In this document: positions 20,779 through 31,012 of the stretch, in pieces
Position numbering within the stretch: the stretch's first letter is position 1
Layout: every line of letters starts with the position of its first letter
NCBI RefSeq assembly: GCF_033807715.1
Contig: NC_084592.1
Coordinates: 372,001 to 436,000, forward strand
DNA length: 64,000 nucleotides
Direction of reading: 5' to 3'
From: Cololabis saira
Lineage: Eukaryota > Chordata > Actinopteri > Beloniformes > Belonidae
The notes under the pieces: model-generated
The model's input: the letters and a program-made list of their open reading frames with translations, nothing else
Databases searched by the model: none
Told to the model about the DNA's origin: nothing
Position numbers and translations under genes: made by a program

Positions 20779-22330
20779 ATGGAACTCCTCTGGTTTATTT
20801 GCCTCCTCAGCCTGCAACCTGCTCAACCCGCCACCGTGATTGGACCTGGTCCTCCTACCGGAATTGTCCTCCAAGACGACCCGGGATTGCTAATAATAGA
20901 CTGTGATATATACTCGAAGAGGGTTTACGTGCGCGTAGACCCCTGGGATGTGTACCGCAAACACATCCGGCTTCCCCCTCAGCTGACGGAAGGAAGGCTG
21001 AGTGGGACTCAAACACGCGATACTGTAGAACACGCTAAACAAACGAGTATCTACATTCTTGAGCAACTGCAAAAGTTCATAGTCACCGAAGAAGATCTGA
21101 GACCAAAGAGATTCCTTGGCGCCTTCCTAGCCGCAACGTCAGCTTTGGGATCTTTATTTTTGGTAGGCCTTTCAGCTGCGAATACTATCAGTCTGAAGTC
21201 ACTCCAGAGACACATGGAGGGACTCCAGGACGAGATGCCAGAGATTCGGCAAAAGCTTGGTGTGCAACAACAACAATTGCAAACCTTAAGTAGGACCATA
21301 CAGGGCACGATAGTGACCGTAAATGTGCATTCCATGATTATAAACCACACGGTGCATGCCCTCCAGACCCTTACGGAAGTGGTCAAGGACGACATAATGT
21401 ATGTGCAGGTAGTCGGAGACCTGATGCAAGATCTGGTCAGAGAACTAACCACCTCGCTCAGCAACTTAGGAGAGGGAAGGATCCCCGCCTATCTAGTCCC
21501 GCTGGACCTAGTGGAGAAAATCCTAAGGTCTGCTACTACCGGCACCATTCAGCGATCGCAGGTCCACTTGGCGTATAGTCTCGGTAGTGCGATCCCGATC
21601 TCGGTCAACCCCAAAAACCTCGAACTTGGGTTCATCCTTAACCTTCCCATCATCGAACGTAAGAACGTGTACAGGCTTAAATCAGTACTGAATGTAGGTT
21701 CTGGAAGGGTAACACGCATGTCCACCTTCAAACACTGTCCCTTGTGGCTTTCCACGACGATGACCCTTCGCTTTACCTCGTTCCAAATATAGACTTATGC
21801 ACCAAGAGTAGAGACATCCATTGGGTGTGCCCCAGCAATCCCTTTTTGAAGGATGCAGCGAACTACCTCTGCGGCCTGAGAGCCGGGTCTCCGGCCTGAG
21901 AGCCGGGTCTCCGGCATGAGAGCCGGGTCTCCGGCCTGAGAGCCGGGTCTCCGGCCAGAGCCGGGGACCGCTGGTTGGTAAGCACACCTGCAGCGGAGGC
22001 TCTGTTAGCGTATAACCGCTACGACACTGCGTCGAGACTTACCCTTCCAAACCAGACCATGTTTTTGAACGTACCCGAAGGGGCCACCATTCACATTGGT
22101 AATGTAATCCTCCAGGGTTACAATTAGACTATCGATGACGTCCTAGAGCAACGAATTCTAACTGAGGGAACCCAAGTCGGGAAATTTAGCATAACCCCAA
22201 GTGGACTCGACACGATCATCCCGCGCCGCTTTGCCAGGACATTAGCTATCAAAGAAACACCCGGTTAGCATGGCGACCATTACGCTGCTTGTCGGTACAT
22301 GGATCGTGATGATTATCATCCACGCTGATG
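20779..22330 (+). pseudogene. env: Provirus env with fusion-protein features
   Basis: Would encode the envelope glycoprotein for membrane fusion. The ATG at 20779 opens a signal-peptide-like hydrophobic start. A furin-type RPKR lies at 21100-21111, followed by a hydrophobic Ala/Gly/Leu-rich stretch (21112 to about 21190) placed like a class I fusion peptide, then a long Gln-rich heptad-like helix (about 21200-21330). N-glycosylation sequons occur (INHT near 21343). The first frame ends at 21792, but another frame continues with a Cys-containing segment (CPSN...CG near 21823-21870). A 20 bp tandem repeat at 21872-21958 and an in-frame stop at about 22125 break it. A hydrophobic stretch after ATG 22270 may be the transmembrane anchor, cut by the L2 junction. 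Confidence 0.7.
21872..21958 (+). repeat. 20 bp tandem repeat inside env
   Basis: Four copies plus a partial of GGCCTGAGAGCCGGGTCTCC. The unit length is not a multiple of three, so each copy changes the reading frame; it disrupts the env C-terminal half. Confidence 0.9.
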
Positions 22331-23763
22331 CTCACGATAGTATAGAGAATATTGAGATCCTGCATGGGCTGGCCACTGGTGATCATATGCCGTTCTCTGT
22401 GACTGTAAATGTTAAAAGTTTACCTGAGCTAGCCAGTTATGATTATGATTACCCTATACAGAATCCAAAACTGGACTGGGCAAACCTCTCTGAAAATGAT
22501 CTACAGCAGTACAAGGCACTGACTGATGTACACTTAAATAATATGGTTCTACCTGTTAATGCCATTTCATGTGGGAACATTAATTGTAAGGATGGTGGCC
22601 ATTATAATGACCTGTGTAAAATGTATGATGATATAGTAAATTATTTGGTTATGGGAGGCAATCCACTTACAAGAAAAAAGAGTAGACGAGATAACATGAG
22701 ACCAGGTTGGAATGTATAAAGAACAGCATGCAGAGGCCAAAGAAGCTTTTAAATGTTGGGTATTAGCAGGAAAGCCTAGGCATGGCCCTGAGTGTGAACG
22801 CAAGAAGACTGCAAATTCCAGATATAAGTACGCTCTGCGGTATATTAAAAGATATGAACAAGCCATGAGGGCTATGGCTGAAAATCTACAGAAAAACAAT
22901 GTTGTTGAGTTCTGGAAGGAGGTGAAGGTTCTCAACAATAGTAAGATGCCAATGCCTCCAGTATTGATGGCACTACTGGGCCTGATAACATTGCTGAGCT
23001 GTGGAGAAGGCACTATGAAAATATTTTTAATTGTGTTAAGAGTGATGCTTTCAATCTTGGTGATATTACTCACAGCAATGGAATGATTGTCCGACATGAT
23101 GAGGTGAGCTATGCTATTGAAAAATTTGTTTTTAACAAATCATGCGGCCATGACATGATAACTGCAGAATATCTGAAATATGCTAGCCATAGAGTTTCTG
23201 TGCTACTGGCAATGTGTTTCTCTGGGCTTGTGATGCATGGAATACTGCCTGAGTCCATGCTGTCTGTACTGTTAGTACCAATAGTTAAAAACAAAACGGG
23301 AAAGTTAAGCAGAATGGACAACTACAGACCAATTCCCTTGGCGAGCATTATGTCCAAGGTACTAGAGGGTATTCTCATGGACAGGCTCAGAGTATACAGC
23401 AACCACCGACAACCAATTTGGTTTCAAGAAAACATGGCACGGACCTATGTATTTATACACTTAAGGAAATTGTCAGCCAGTACAGAAGTCATAATAGTAC
23501 AATATTTATGTGTTTTCTGGATGCCTTTGATCGTATTCACCACGGTAAACTGTTTTAAAACTAAAAGAGAGAGGTGTCCCGTCATATCTTATAAGGATCT
23601 TACAGTTTTGGTATTCTCACCAGACTATGCAGGCTAGGTGGGGAAGGAGAACATCCACACCCTTTCTGGTGTCCAATGGCGTGTGCCAGGGGGGGATTTT
23701 ATCGCCTTTATTATTTAATTTATACATGGATGATTTATCCAAACAGCTCAATGAGTGTAAAAC
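22331..23763 (+). pseudogene. L2-like LINE ORF2, 5' portion (linker and RT)
   Basis: Frameshifted remnant. From about 22340 it reads IENIEILHGLATGDHMPFS, the tail of an endonuclease domain, through a linker (22400-22950) to the RT: CGHDMITAEYLKYASHR, NYRPIPLASIMSKVLEGIL and VCQGGILSPLLFNLYMDDLS (23684-23745). At least four frame changes occur. The reading continues across the chromovirus insertion at 28694. The endonuclease body expected upstream is missing, so part of this LINE was lost together with the provirus 3' end. Confidence 0.75.
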
Positions 23764-24161
23764 TGTCACGGCCTGAGGTTGAGTGGGTGTGTCTGGCTCC
23801 TTCCCCCCTACCTGACAACACCTGCAATCACTCTGGTGCAATCATGCCCACAGCATTTAAGCCTCAGTCACTCTTCAGCCCATGCCAGATTGTCTTGTGT
23901 TCTCCAAGCCTTCAAGCCGTTTACCAAGCCAAGTGAGTTTTCAAGTTTTTGACCTTTTGATCTTTTTCTGCCCCCAGACCACGTTTTTGCCTAGCCCTTG
24001 CCGGTACCTCTGCCTTCGCTGACAGCCTTTTTGGACCTTGACCTTTGCCTGCCCCTGGATGGATTTTTGCCTGACCCCTGCCTGCTCAGATTTACTCAAA
24101 TAAATCTTTTGAACCGTTTTCCCTTTGTCTGCATTTGTGTCCATTCCTTGTGTGCCTGACA
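23764..24161 (+). repeat. Chromovirus 5' LTR
   Basis: 398 bp, starts TG and ends CA. A TATA-like ATTTAAG at 23855-23861 lies 29 bp upstream of 23884, where the RNA is predicted to start from its match to the primer site. AATAAA at 24099-24104 is the polyadenylation signal. Confidence 0.95.
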
Positions 24162-24163
24162 GA

Positions 24164-24173
24164 ACAATCTGGC
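24164..24173 (+). promoter_or_regulatory. Self-complementary primer-binding site
   Basis: ACAATCTGGC, two bases after the LTR, is the exact reverse complement of GCCAGATTGT at 23884-23893 inside the LTR, just downstream of the TATA-like box. Tf1/sushi-type elements prime minus-strand DNA with the folded 5' end of their own RNA instead of a tRNA; the arrangement here matches that mode. No TGG-type tRNA primer site is seen. Confidence 0.65.
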
Positions 24174-24177
24174 CACC

Positions 24178-24954
24178 ATGGACACAGCAGACATGAACAC
24201 CCTGCAAGCAGCGGTTTCCGAACATGGAGCCATTCTGGGATCCCAACAACAAACCCTACGTAAGGTAGACCACAACCTGACTTCTTTGGCTAATTCAGTT
24301 CAAACTCTCAACACTCAGATACAACAACTGCAGGCTTCCTCGTCTTCTGCTGCTGCTGCTCACGCCCCTTCCAGTCAGCATTATGTACGTCAGCCTGCTG
24401 CCAGAGAGCCCAAGCTACCCCCACCTCAACCTTACAATGGTGAGCCCGGAACCTGTCGTTCCTTTTTGTCTCAGTGTTCACTGATTTTTGAGCTGCAGGC
24501 CTCTGCTTTTCCTACTGAGCGCTCACGTGTAGCCTATGTAATCACGTTACTCACTGGCAAGGCAAGGGAGTGGGGAACAGCTATGTGGGATTCTGAAGAC
24601 CCTGTTTGTGATGACTACAACAGATTTGCTGATGAAATAAAGGATGAACTGGTGTCTCAGGACCTGCCTGACGACTTCAAGGAGCTGGTGAAGCTGGCTG
24701 GCAGGATTGATGCTCGACTAAGGGAACGGCGCTCTGATAGAGGTTCATCCCGCCCTCGTCCCTGGCTTACCGCTGCCCCCTCATTACCAGCACCTCTAGA
24801 GGCAGCCCCTCCTCCAGAACCCAGGCAGCTTGATCGTGCTAAGCTGTCTCCTGAGGAACGCATGCGCCGCCGCCTCCGGAATGCCTGTTTCTACTGTGGC
24901 CAGACGGGTCATCTCTGCCTCAAATGTCCGTTAAAAGCCAATGCCCATCAGTAG
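24178..24954 (+). pseudogene. gag: Chromovirus gag, internally shortened
   Basis: 258 residues; the ATG at 24178 is in a strong CCACCATGG context 17 bp after the LTR. An N-terminal Gln-rich coiled-coil-like segment is followed by the capsid start (PPPQPYNGEPGTCRSFLSQC, TLLTGKAREWGTAMWD) and a zinc knuckle near the C-terminus ([14 protein letters not shown]). The capsid passes abruptly from FADEIK to DELVSQDLPDDF; comparison with the family from memory suggests some 65-70 residues are missing here in frame, between two short AATAAAG-like sequences. The protein shell would probably not assemble. It ends at TAG 24952; pol overlaps in the -1 frame. Confidence 0.75.
24930..24936 (+). promoter_or_regulatory. 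Candidate -1 frameshift site GTTAAAA
   Basis: Gag (frame 1) and pol (frame 0) overlap around 24924-24954, with pol in the -1 frame. G TTA AAA in the gag phase is a plausible slippery heptamer and lies just before the pol-frame residues SQCPSVETG. No downstream pseudoknot was modelled. Confidence 0.45.
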
Positions 24955-27900
24955 AAACAGGGCTTCTAATGGGCACTGCTCAAGGTAATTCCCCTGTTAA
25001 GCGTTCTTTGTTGCCTGTTTTGCTGCTGCTGTCGGATGGTGCTCATCCCCTCACAGCTCTCATAGACTCTGGCGCTGATGAAAGTTTCATCTGTGCTGTC
25101 ACAGCTCGTCAGTTAAAGATCCCTGTGCTTCCCTTGAAGCAGCCCGTGTTGACTCGTGCAATTGATGGACGGAGTCTCATGCATATCACTCATGTCACAG
25201 AGCCTGTTGCATTGCGGATTTCGGGTAATCACAATGAACACATATCTTTTCATGTAATGGATAACCTTCATGTCCCCATTGTCCTAGGCTTCCCATGGCT
25301 GTCAGTTCACAATCCTCATGTTAACTGGGCTGATAACACAATGATGAGTTGGAGTCCATTTTGCCATTCTCACTGCTTAACCTCTGCTGCCACCTCTCTC
25401 TCCCTGGAGCCAGATAGGACTGAGGAGTTCCCAGACTTGTCATCGGTCCCTCCTGAGTACCTGGACTTAAGGACTGTCTTTAGTAAGTCCCGTGCTGTCT
25501 CCCTTCCTCCTCACAGGCCTTATGACTGTTCGATTGACCTCCTGGAGGGAGCCATGCCCCCCAAGGGGCGCCTCTATTCTCTTTCCCCTACAGAAACTGA
25601 GGCGATGAACAAGTACATCTCAGAGTCCCTGGCCGCTGGCATAATCCGCCCCTCGTCTTCCCCAGCTGGTGCAGGGTTCTTCTTCATTGGAAAGAAGGAT
25701 GGAGGACTCAGGCCATGCATCGATTTCAGAGGTTTAAATGATATCACTGTGAAGAATCGTTACCCATTGCCACTCATGTCCACAGCCTTCGAATTATTAC
25801 AAGGTGCTAAAATCTTCACGAAACTTGACCTGCGTAACGCCTACCACCTGGTGAGGATAAAGGAGGGGGATGAATGGAAAACAGCCTTCAACACTCCCAC
25901 AGGGCATTATGAATATCTTGTTTTGCCTTTTGGTTTGACTAATGCCCCTGCTGTTTTTCAGGCTTTGGTCAACGATGTGCTGAGAGACATGGTCAATCGT
26001 TTTGTTTTCGTTTATATAGATGACATTTTGATTTTCTCTTCCTCCCTCGAACAACACAGACATCATGTCAGGCAGGTCCTCCAACGACTCCTGGAGAACC
26101 GTCTCTTTGTGAAGGCAGAGAAATGCGAGTTCCACAAAAGCAAAATGTCATTTTTGGGACACATTGTGAGTGCAGGCCAAGTCCATGTGGATCCCTCCAA
26201 GGTTAAGGCAGTCGCTGATTGGGCCACCCCAACCACGAGGCGTGGCCTCCAAGGCTTTTTAGGTTTTGCCAATTTTTACCGCAAGTTTGTACGCAATTTT
26301 AGCACGGTTGCGGCCCCACTCACAGCGCTGACCTCTCCCAAGGTGCCTTTCCTCTGGAATTCCCAGGCGGAGAATGCTTTCTCTAAACTCAGGAATTGTT
26401 TCACTACTGCACCTGTGTTAACTGTCCCTGATCCCTCTCTGCAGTTCGTAGTCGAAGTGGATGCCTCAGAGACCGGAGTCGGTGCAGTGCTGTCCCAGAG
26501 GTCCCTCAAGGACAACAAACTGCACCCCTGTGCCTATTACTCTCATCGCCTGTCTCCTACAGAGCGCAACTACACCATAGGGGACCGCAAACTGTTGGCT
26601 GTGAGGCTGGCCCTTGAAGAGTGGCGGCACTACCTCGAGGGTGCAGTCTTGCCCTTCCTCGTTTGGACGGATCATAAGAATCTTGAGTACATCAGGTCAG
26701 CTAAACGCCTCAATTCCCGCCAAGCTAGATGGTCTCTGTTCTTTTCACGCTTCAATTTTACCCTCTCTTATCGCCCTGGTTCTAAGAACACTAAGCCTGA
26801 TGCCTTGTCCAGGATTTATTCACCAGAGAAGGAGTCTGTAGCTCCTAACCCCATTTTGTCTCCCGAGCTGATAGTCGGAGCTGCAAGTTTTGACATCGAG
26901 TCCCAGGTTCGGAGGGCCCAGCATCAGGAACCCGACCCAGGTAATGGGCCTACTGGCTGCTTGTTTGTCCCCACAGCTGTTCGCCCTGCGGTACTGACCT
27001 GGGGACATGATTCTAAGATGGCGTGTCACCCGGGTACGAAGCGGACTCTGGCCTTCATAAGACAACGCTTCTGGTGGCCATCCATGAGGACAGATGTGCA
27101 GCAGTTTGTGGCGGCCTGTGATACGTGCGCCCGGAACAAGCACAGTAACCGACCCCCAGCTGGCCTTCTCAGACCCCTTCCTGTCCCACATCGACCCTGG
27201 TCCCACATTGCCATCGATTTTGTCACTGGTCTGGAGGTGTCCGAAGGAAACACCTGTATTCTCACCGTTGTTGACAGATTTTCTAAGGCAGTTCATTTCA
27301 TTCCTTTAACCAAATTACCCACAGCCAAGGAGACAGCGGAGCTACTGATCACCCACGTTTTCCGACTTCATGGTTTACCCCAGGATATTGTGTCAGACAG
27401 AGGTCCACAGTTCTCTGCTCAATTTTGGAAGGCATTCTGCAAACTAATCGGTGCCACTGCCAGCCTGTCATCTGGTTTTCATCCACAGACCAACGGCCAG
27501 ACGGAGCGCGCCAACCAGGACCTGGAGGTGGTTCTCCGGTGCATGACCTCCGCCAACTCAGCATCGTGGAGTAAGATGCTTCCCTGGGTGGAGTATGCGC
27601 ATAACTCCCTTCCCACTAATGCTACTGGTCTTTCCCCTTTTCAGTGCTGCCTGGGTTACCAGCCTCCACTGTTTCCAGCACAGGAGGAGGAAGTGGCAGT
27701 TCCCTCGGTTCAGGCGTTTATTAGGCGATGTCGGCGAACCTGGGTGCAGGCCAGAGCTCGTATGCTAAGGTCAGTGACCTACTTTAAGAAGCAGGCTGAC
27801 AAACGTCGCTCAGCAGCCCCCCTCTACAGTGTTGGACAGAAGGTCCTGCTTTCCACCAGGAATCTACCTCTGAGGGTCCTGTCCCGGAAGCTGGCGCCCA

Positions 27901-28290
27901 GGTTTGTTGGACCCTTCCCAATTTCTAAGGTCATCAATCCTTCTACCGTACGACTCTCACTGCCTCGGCCCATGCAACGTGTTCACCCTGCCTTTCATGT
28001 CTCCCAAGTCAAGCCGGTGGTTCTCAGCCCTTTGTCCCCTCCCTCCAGGCCCCCTCCGCCTCCCAGGGTCGTTGGTGGTGGTGAGGTGTTTACTGTCCGG
28101 AAGTTGTTGAGGTCCGCCGCAGGGGCAGGGGCCTCCAGTACCTTGTCGACTGGGAGGGCAATGGGCCTGAGGAGCGGTGTTGGGTCCCTTCCAGGTTCAT
28201 CCTGGCTCGTTCCCTCATTAAGGACTTTCACCGTGACAATCCTGGGGCCTTGGATGGGACGCCAGGGGGCGTCCGTCGGAGAGGGGGTCC
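24937..28290 (+). pseudogene. pol: Chromovirus pol: protease-RT-RNase H-integrase, chromodomain broken
   Basis: One long frame from the gag overlap to 28463. Protease: [11 protein letters not shown] (about 25059). [18 protein letters not shown] and catalytic YIDDILIF at 26013. RNase [17 protein letters not shown] (26455) and TDHKNLEYI. Integrase: an HHCC finger ending CDTC (27117), catalytic Asp in AIDFVTGL (27213), VSDRGPQF (27392) and the Glu in NGQTERANQ (27495). [13 protein letters not shown] segment precedes a Pro-rich linker and EVFTVRKLL, the usual start of a chromodomain; a single-base loss near 28112 then shifts the frame, so the chromodomain is read out of frame and the ORF runs into the 3' LTR. 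Confidence 0.9.
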
Positions 28291-28688
28291 TGTCACGGCC
28301 TGAGGTTGAGTGGGTGTGTCTGGCTCCTTCCCCCCTACCTGACAACACCTGCAATCACTCTGGTGCAATCATGCCCACAGCATTTAAGCCTCAGTCACTC
28401 TTCAGCCCATGCCAGATTGTCTTGTGTTCTCCAAGCCTTCAAGCCGTTTACCAAGCCAAGTGAGTTTTCAAGTTTTTGACCTTTTGATCTTTTTCTGCCC
28501 CCAGACCACGTTTTTGCCTAGCCCTTGCCGGTACCTCTGCCTTCGCTGACAGCCTTTTTGGACCTTGACCTTTGCCTGCCCCTGGATGGATTTTTGCCTG
28601 ACCCCTGCCTGCTCAGATTTACTCAAATAAATCTTTTGAACCGTTTTCCCTTTGTCTGCATTTGTGTCCATTCCTTGTGTGCCTGACA
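28291..28688 (+). repeat. Chromovirus 3' LTR
   Basis: 398 bp; no difference from the 5' LTR noticed on reading. A purine-rich GGAGAGGGGGTC immediately upstream serves as the polypurine tract. Target duplication AAAAC follows at 28689. Confidence 0.95.
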
Positions 28689-28693
28689 AAAAC

Positions 28694-29494
28694 AGGTTGA
28701 ATGTTGAGGGGACATCCTTATCAATCACATGATCTATACAGATGATCTAGTTGTACTGTCTCAGTACAGTGCTGGCCTACAGCAGCTACTACGGGTCTGG
28801 ACTAAATATAGTTTTTCATTTGATATTTTGTTCAATTCTAAAAAGAGTGTTGTTATGATCTGCAAAACAAAGGACGATCAGAAGCTTACCTTTCCCTCTT
28901 TTTCTTTGGCAGGAGAAGTATTAGAGGTTGTAAAGAAGTTTAAATACCTGGGCCACATAATCAGGGATGATTTCAGTGACGATGATGATTTGCAGCGTCA
29001 GTGCTGTAAACTATATGGCCAAGCCAATATGCTGCACGTAAGTTTCACATGTGTACAGATAATGTTAAAACAGCACTGTTTAAAACATATTGCACTCCGC
29101 TATACACCGCTCACTTGTGCTGCCATTATACCAGTGCTAAAATGAAAAAACTACAGGTGGCATACAACAATGCTTTTAGAATGTTTCTAAAACTCCCTAG
29201 ATGGACAAGTGCAAGTGAAATGTTTGTGAACCACTTTCCATGCTGTACTGAGGAATTTTATGTTTAGATTTATGTGTAGACTGAATGGGTCAAAGAATGC
29301 TGTAATTATGGCCTTAACAGAGACGACACAGAGTGAAACAAGGTTCTCCTGTTGCTGGAAACACTGGAGGAAATGTTTGTATGTTTTTAACTAATTTGAA
29401 CGGCACAAGTGAATCTATTTCTCTTTGTTTTTAATGTCTGTGTCTTTGTATCTCGTTTTGTATTCTGGACCCAGTGTCTGCAAATAAAGTTTAT
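28694..29494 (+). pseudogene. L2-like LINE ORF2, 3' portion and tail
   Basis: Resumes the RT exactly after the chromovirus: LNVEGTSLSITH then MIYTDDLVVLSQYSAGLQQLL, where YTDD stands for the usual YADD catalytic motif. Then KKFKYLGHIIRDDFSDDDDLQRQC, and in other frames YCTPLYTAHLC, KKLQVAYNNAFRMFLKLPRW. A short 3'UTR ends near AATAAAGTTTATATTGA at 29485. Frame changes at about 29040-29140 and 29265 mark decay. Confidence 0.8.
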
Positions 29495-29645
29495 ATTGAG
29501 ATGAATAATTGCATCCCCCTGGAAAAAATCACATATTGTCTCAGAAAACATAACACATTTTTGAAAATTCGGCAACCTTATCTAAACCATATCGATAAAT
29601 CTCTTACACCAAGTACTGTGCGAGCCAAGAGAAGGCGAGTTTCGC
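29495..29645 (+). pseudogene. L1-like LINE ORF2, extreme C-terminus (3' half of the split copy)
   Basis: EMNNCIPLEKITYCLRK, HNTFLKIRQPYLNHIDKSL: this is what should follow the WKSDSPLFID sequence that stops at 8340, with three or four residues lost at the junction. The younger L1 in this window has a matching C-terminal layout (AVRWKPPHTLSIKQW, then FLDVTYMELSTARI), supporting the join. Confidence 0.65.
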
Positions 29646-29654
29646 AACATGGAA

Positions 29655-30060
29655 TTACAGCAATCCCAGGGGTTATGTTCCAAAAAGAACCCGTGATAAG
29701 TGAAATTCTTTTTACAATTATAAAGGGCTTCAAATTGCAGAGATCAGCACCGCCTCGCACGTATTTCCCTGCTCTTCTGAGCTGCTGCATCCCGACTCTG
29801 TAGCGTCTTTTTCTCCTAAAGCCGCGGTGCAGGTGTGTTTTTTCAAGAGAAGAAAATAGTTATGGGTCGTTGTCTTCACTCTTTTTTTTTCTGGGCAAAA
29901 AGATTCTTATAAACCGACATGCTACCATTGGTTATTATATTTGAGAACTGTAATGAACGATTCATCAAAGGCTCCTGTTCTTCAGCTGCTGCTGAACCTC
30001 ATTGGCCGTTCTCAGCTTGTTGCTAAGCAACCAACGATATTGATACAGGAAGTGAAGAAG
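29655..30060 (+). repeat. Interspersed repeat, copy 1 of an inverted pair
   Basis: Contains CACCGCGGCTTTAGGAGAAA-type (reverse) sequence, TTATAAACCGACATGCTACC, GAACGATTCATCAAAGGCTC and TTGTTGCTAAGCAACCAACG. The same blocks occur in reverse orientation at about 54870-55345. Probably a non-autonomous DNA transposon; termini not fixed. Confidence 0.6.
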
Positions 30061-30164
30061 CGGGGACACTATTTAAAATGCAGAACACGATGTACAATGC
30101 AAATCCATACAGTACCTGCTGAAATGAAGGCTAGAGGGGCATTAATGGGAGCATTTAAAATAAT

Positions 30165-30312
30165 GTTTTTATTTAAAGTAACTAAAAAGTTACTTTTCAT
30201 AGTAACGCATTACTTTTTGGTCTAAGTAGCTGAGTTACTGAGTTACTTTTTAATGAAGTAACTAGTAACGGTAACTAGTTACTATTTTTCAGTAACTAGC
30301 ACAACACTGGTG
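30165..30312 (+). mobile_element. DNA-transposon terminal region rich in AGTAACT/AGTTACT
   Basis: Dense alternation of GTAACT and AGTTACT (for example TAGTAACGGTAACTAGTTAC) ending in AGCACAACACTGG. Such ends are common in a fish DNA-transposon group. The opposite end was not located. Confidence 0.5.
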
Positions 30313-30318
30313 GAGACA

Positions 30319-30543
30319 CTAGCGCTGCTCCTCAATGCACTGATTCCCTGTCATCACACATATAGGTGCTGCTTGGGCTTGGGCACGCAGAAGGATCGGT
30401 GTCACGGCTGCCTGAACAGCCCGGTCCGACAGCACGTCCAGGGGATTGAAGTGCTGACGCACGAATGCGTTCATATAAACAGTTCTGCTTCGCGCACGGC
30501 GACGCGGTTGATTTGCAGCGAGAATATGCTGTATAGCAGCCAA
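30319..30543 (-). other. Short ORF, possible transposase N-terminus remnant
   Basis: 75-codon minus-strand frame, MAAIQHILAANQPRRRARS... VRQHFNPLDVLSDRAV. The Arg-rich start and its place beside a transposon end suggest a transposase (possibly PIF/Harbinger) fragment, but I cannot name the family with confidence. Confidence 0.25.
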
Positions 30544-30560
30544 ATTATCAAATAAATGGT

Positions 30561-30960
30561 ATTCATGATGATCGTTTTATTTGTGCGTAATGCATAAAGC
30601 ATATACAGGAACACACTTGTTATTCCTTATTTTTCTTTTTTTTCCCTTTGCTGTCACCAATGAATGTTAAACAACATAAATCTAAAGTATAAAATAGATC
30701 AAAATTTGTGCGGGGTGCATTGTTTTAATATCTCATTGCTTGGTGTGATATTGATTTGCCTGACGCGCCTGGATCTGTGAGTCTTTGTTCACTAAGATGG
30801 TTGTAAAGACTGGGTCAGCAGCATCTTTCATTTCCTTCTTAATGAAAGAGATTCTTAAGCTAAGAGCAACTCTGGGAAACACGTTTTTCTTTCACAGGCT
30901 CCTTAAGAAGGGTTGAAAGAAGCCTTTTGCTGTTAAGAGCTACTTAACCGATCTGGGAAA
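30561..30960. other. No recognised feature
   Basis: AT-rich DNA without a gene. A 52 bp stretch just beyond it (30961-31012, minus strand) encodes KTAFDRLEWQFLWYT, an L1-type RT motif, fused to the A-tail of the SINE at 31013. Confidence 0.4.
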
Positions 30961-31012
30961 CCGGGCCACTAAGTGTACCATAAAAATTGCCACTCAAGTC
31001 GATCGAAAGCAG

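Larger units (their letters stand above)
9403..22330 (+). mobile_element. Decayed retrovirus-like provirus with gag, pol and env
   Basis: Order: promoter/LTR and leader (about 9403-10817), gag (10818-12703), pol with protease, RT, RNase H and integrase (12704-17402 and 20299-20672), env (20779 to about 22330). A younger L1 splits the integrase at 17403-20282. The left limit is set by the end of L2 ORF1 and the right by the start of L2 ORF2; I could find no 3' LTR and no target duplication, so the copy is truncated at its 3' end. Many stops and frameshifts are present. The RT tether region keeps a Ty3-like RNase H and is followed by a second RNase H, as in vertebrate retroviruses. The Env has a furin-type site and fusion-peptide-like segment. 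This set resembles the lokiretroviruses described from fish and amphibian genomes; the assignment is a hypothesis. Confidence 0.75.
23764..28688 (+). mobile_element. Chromovirus-type Ty3/gypsy LTR retrotransposon, very young
   Basis: Complete element with 398 bp LTRs at both ends (TGTCACGG...CCTGACA) that look identical on reading, and a 5 bp target duplication AAAAC at 23759-23763 and 28689-28693. It sits in the RT gene of the L2-like LINE. Internal order is gag then protease-RT-RNase H-integrase, with a damaged chromodomain region, which places it with the sushi-like chromoviruses. Despite the identical LTRs it is defective: gag appears to lack an internal block and the pol C-terminus is frameshifted. 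Confidence 0.95.
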
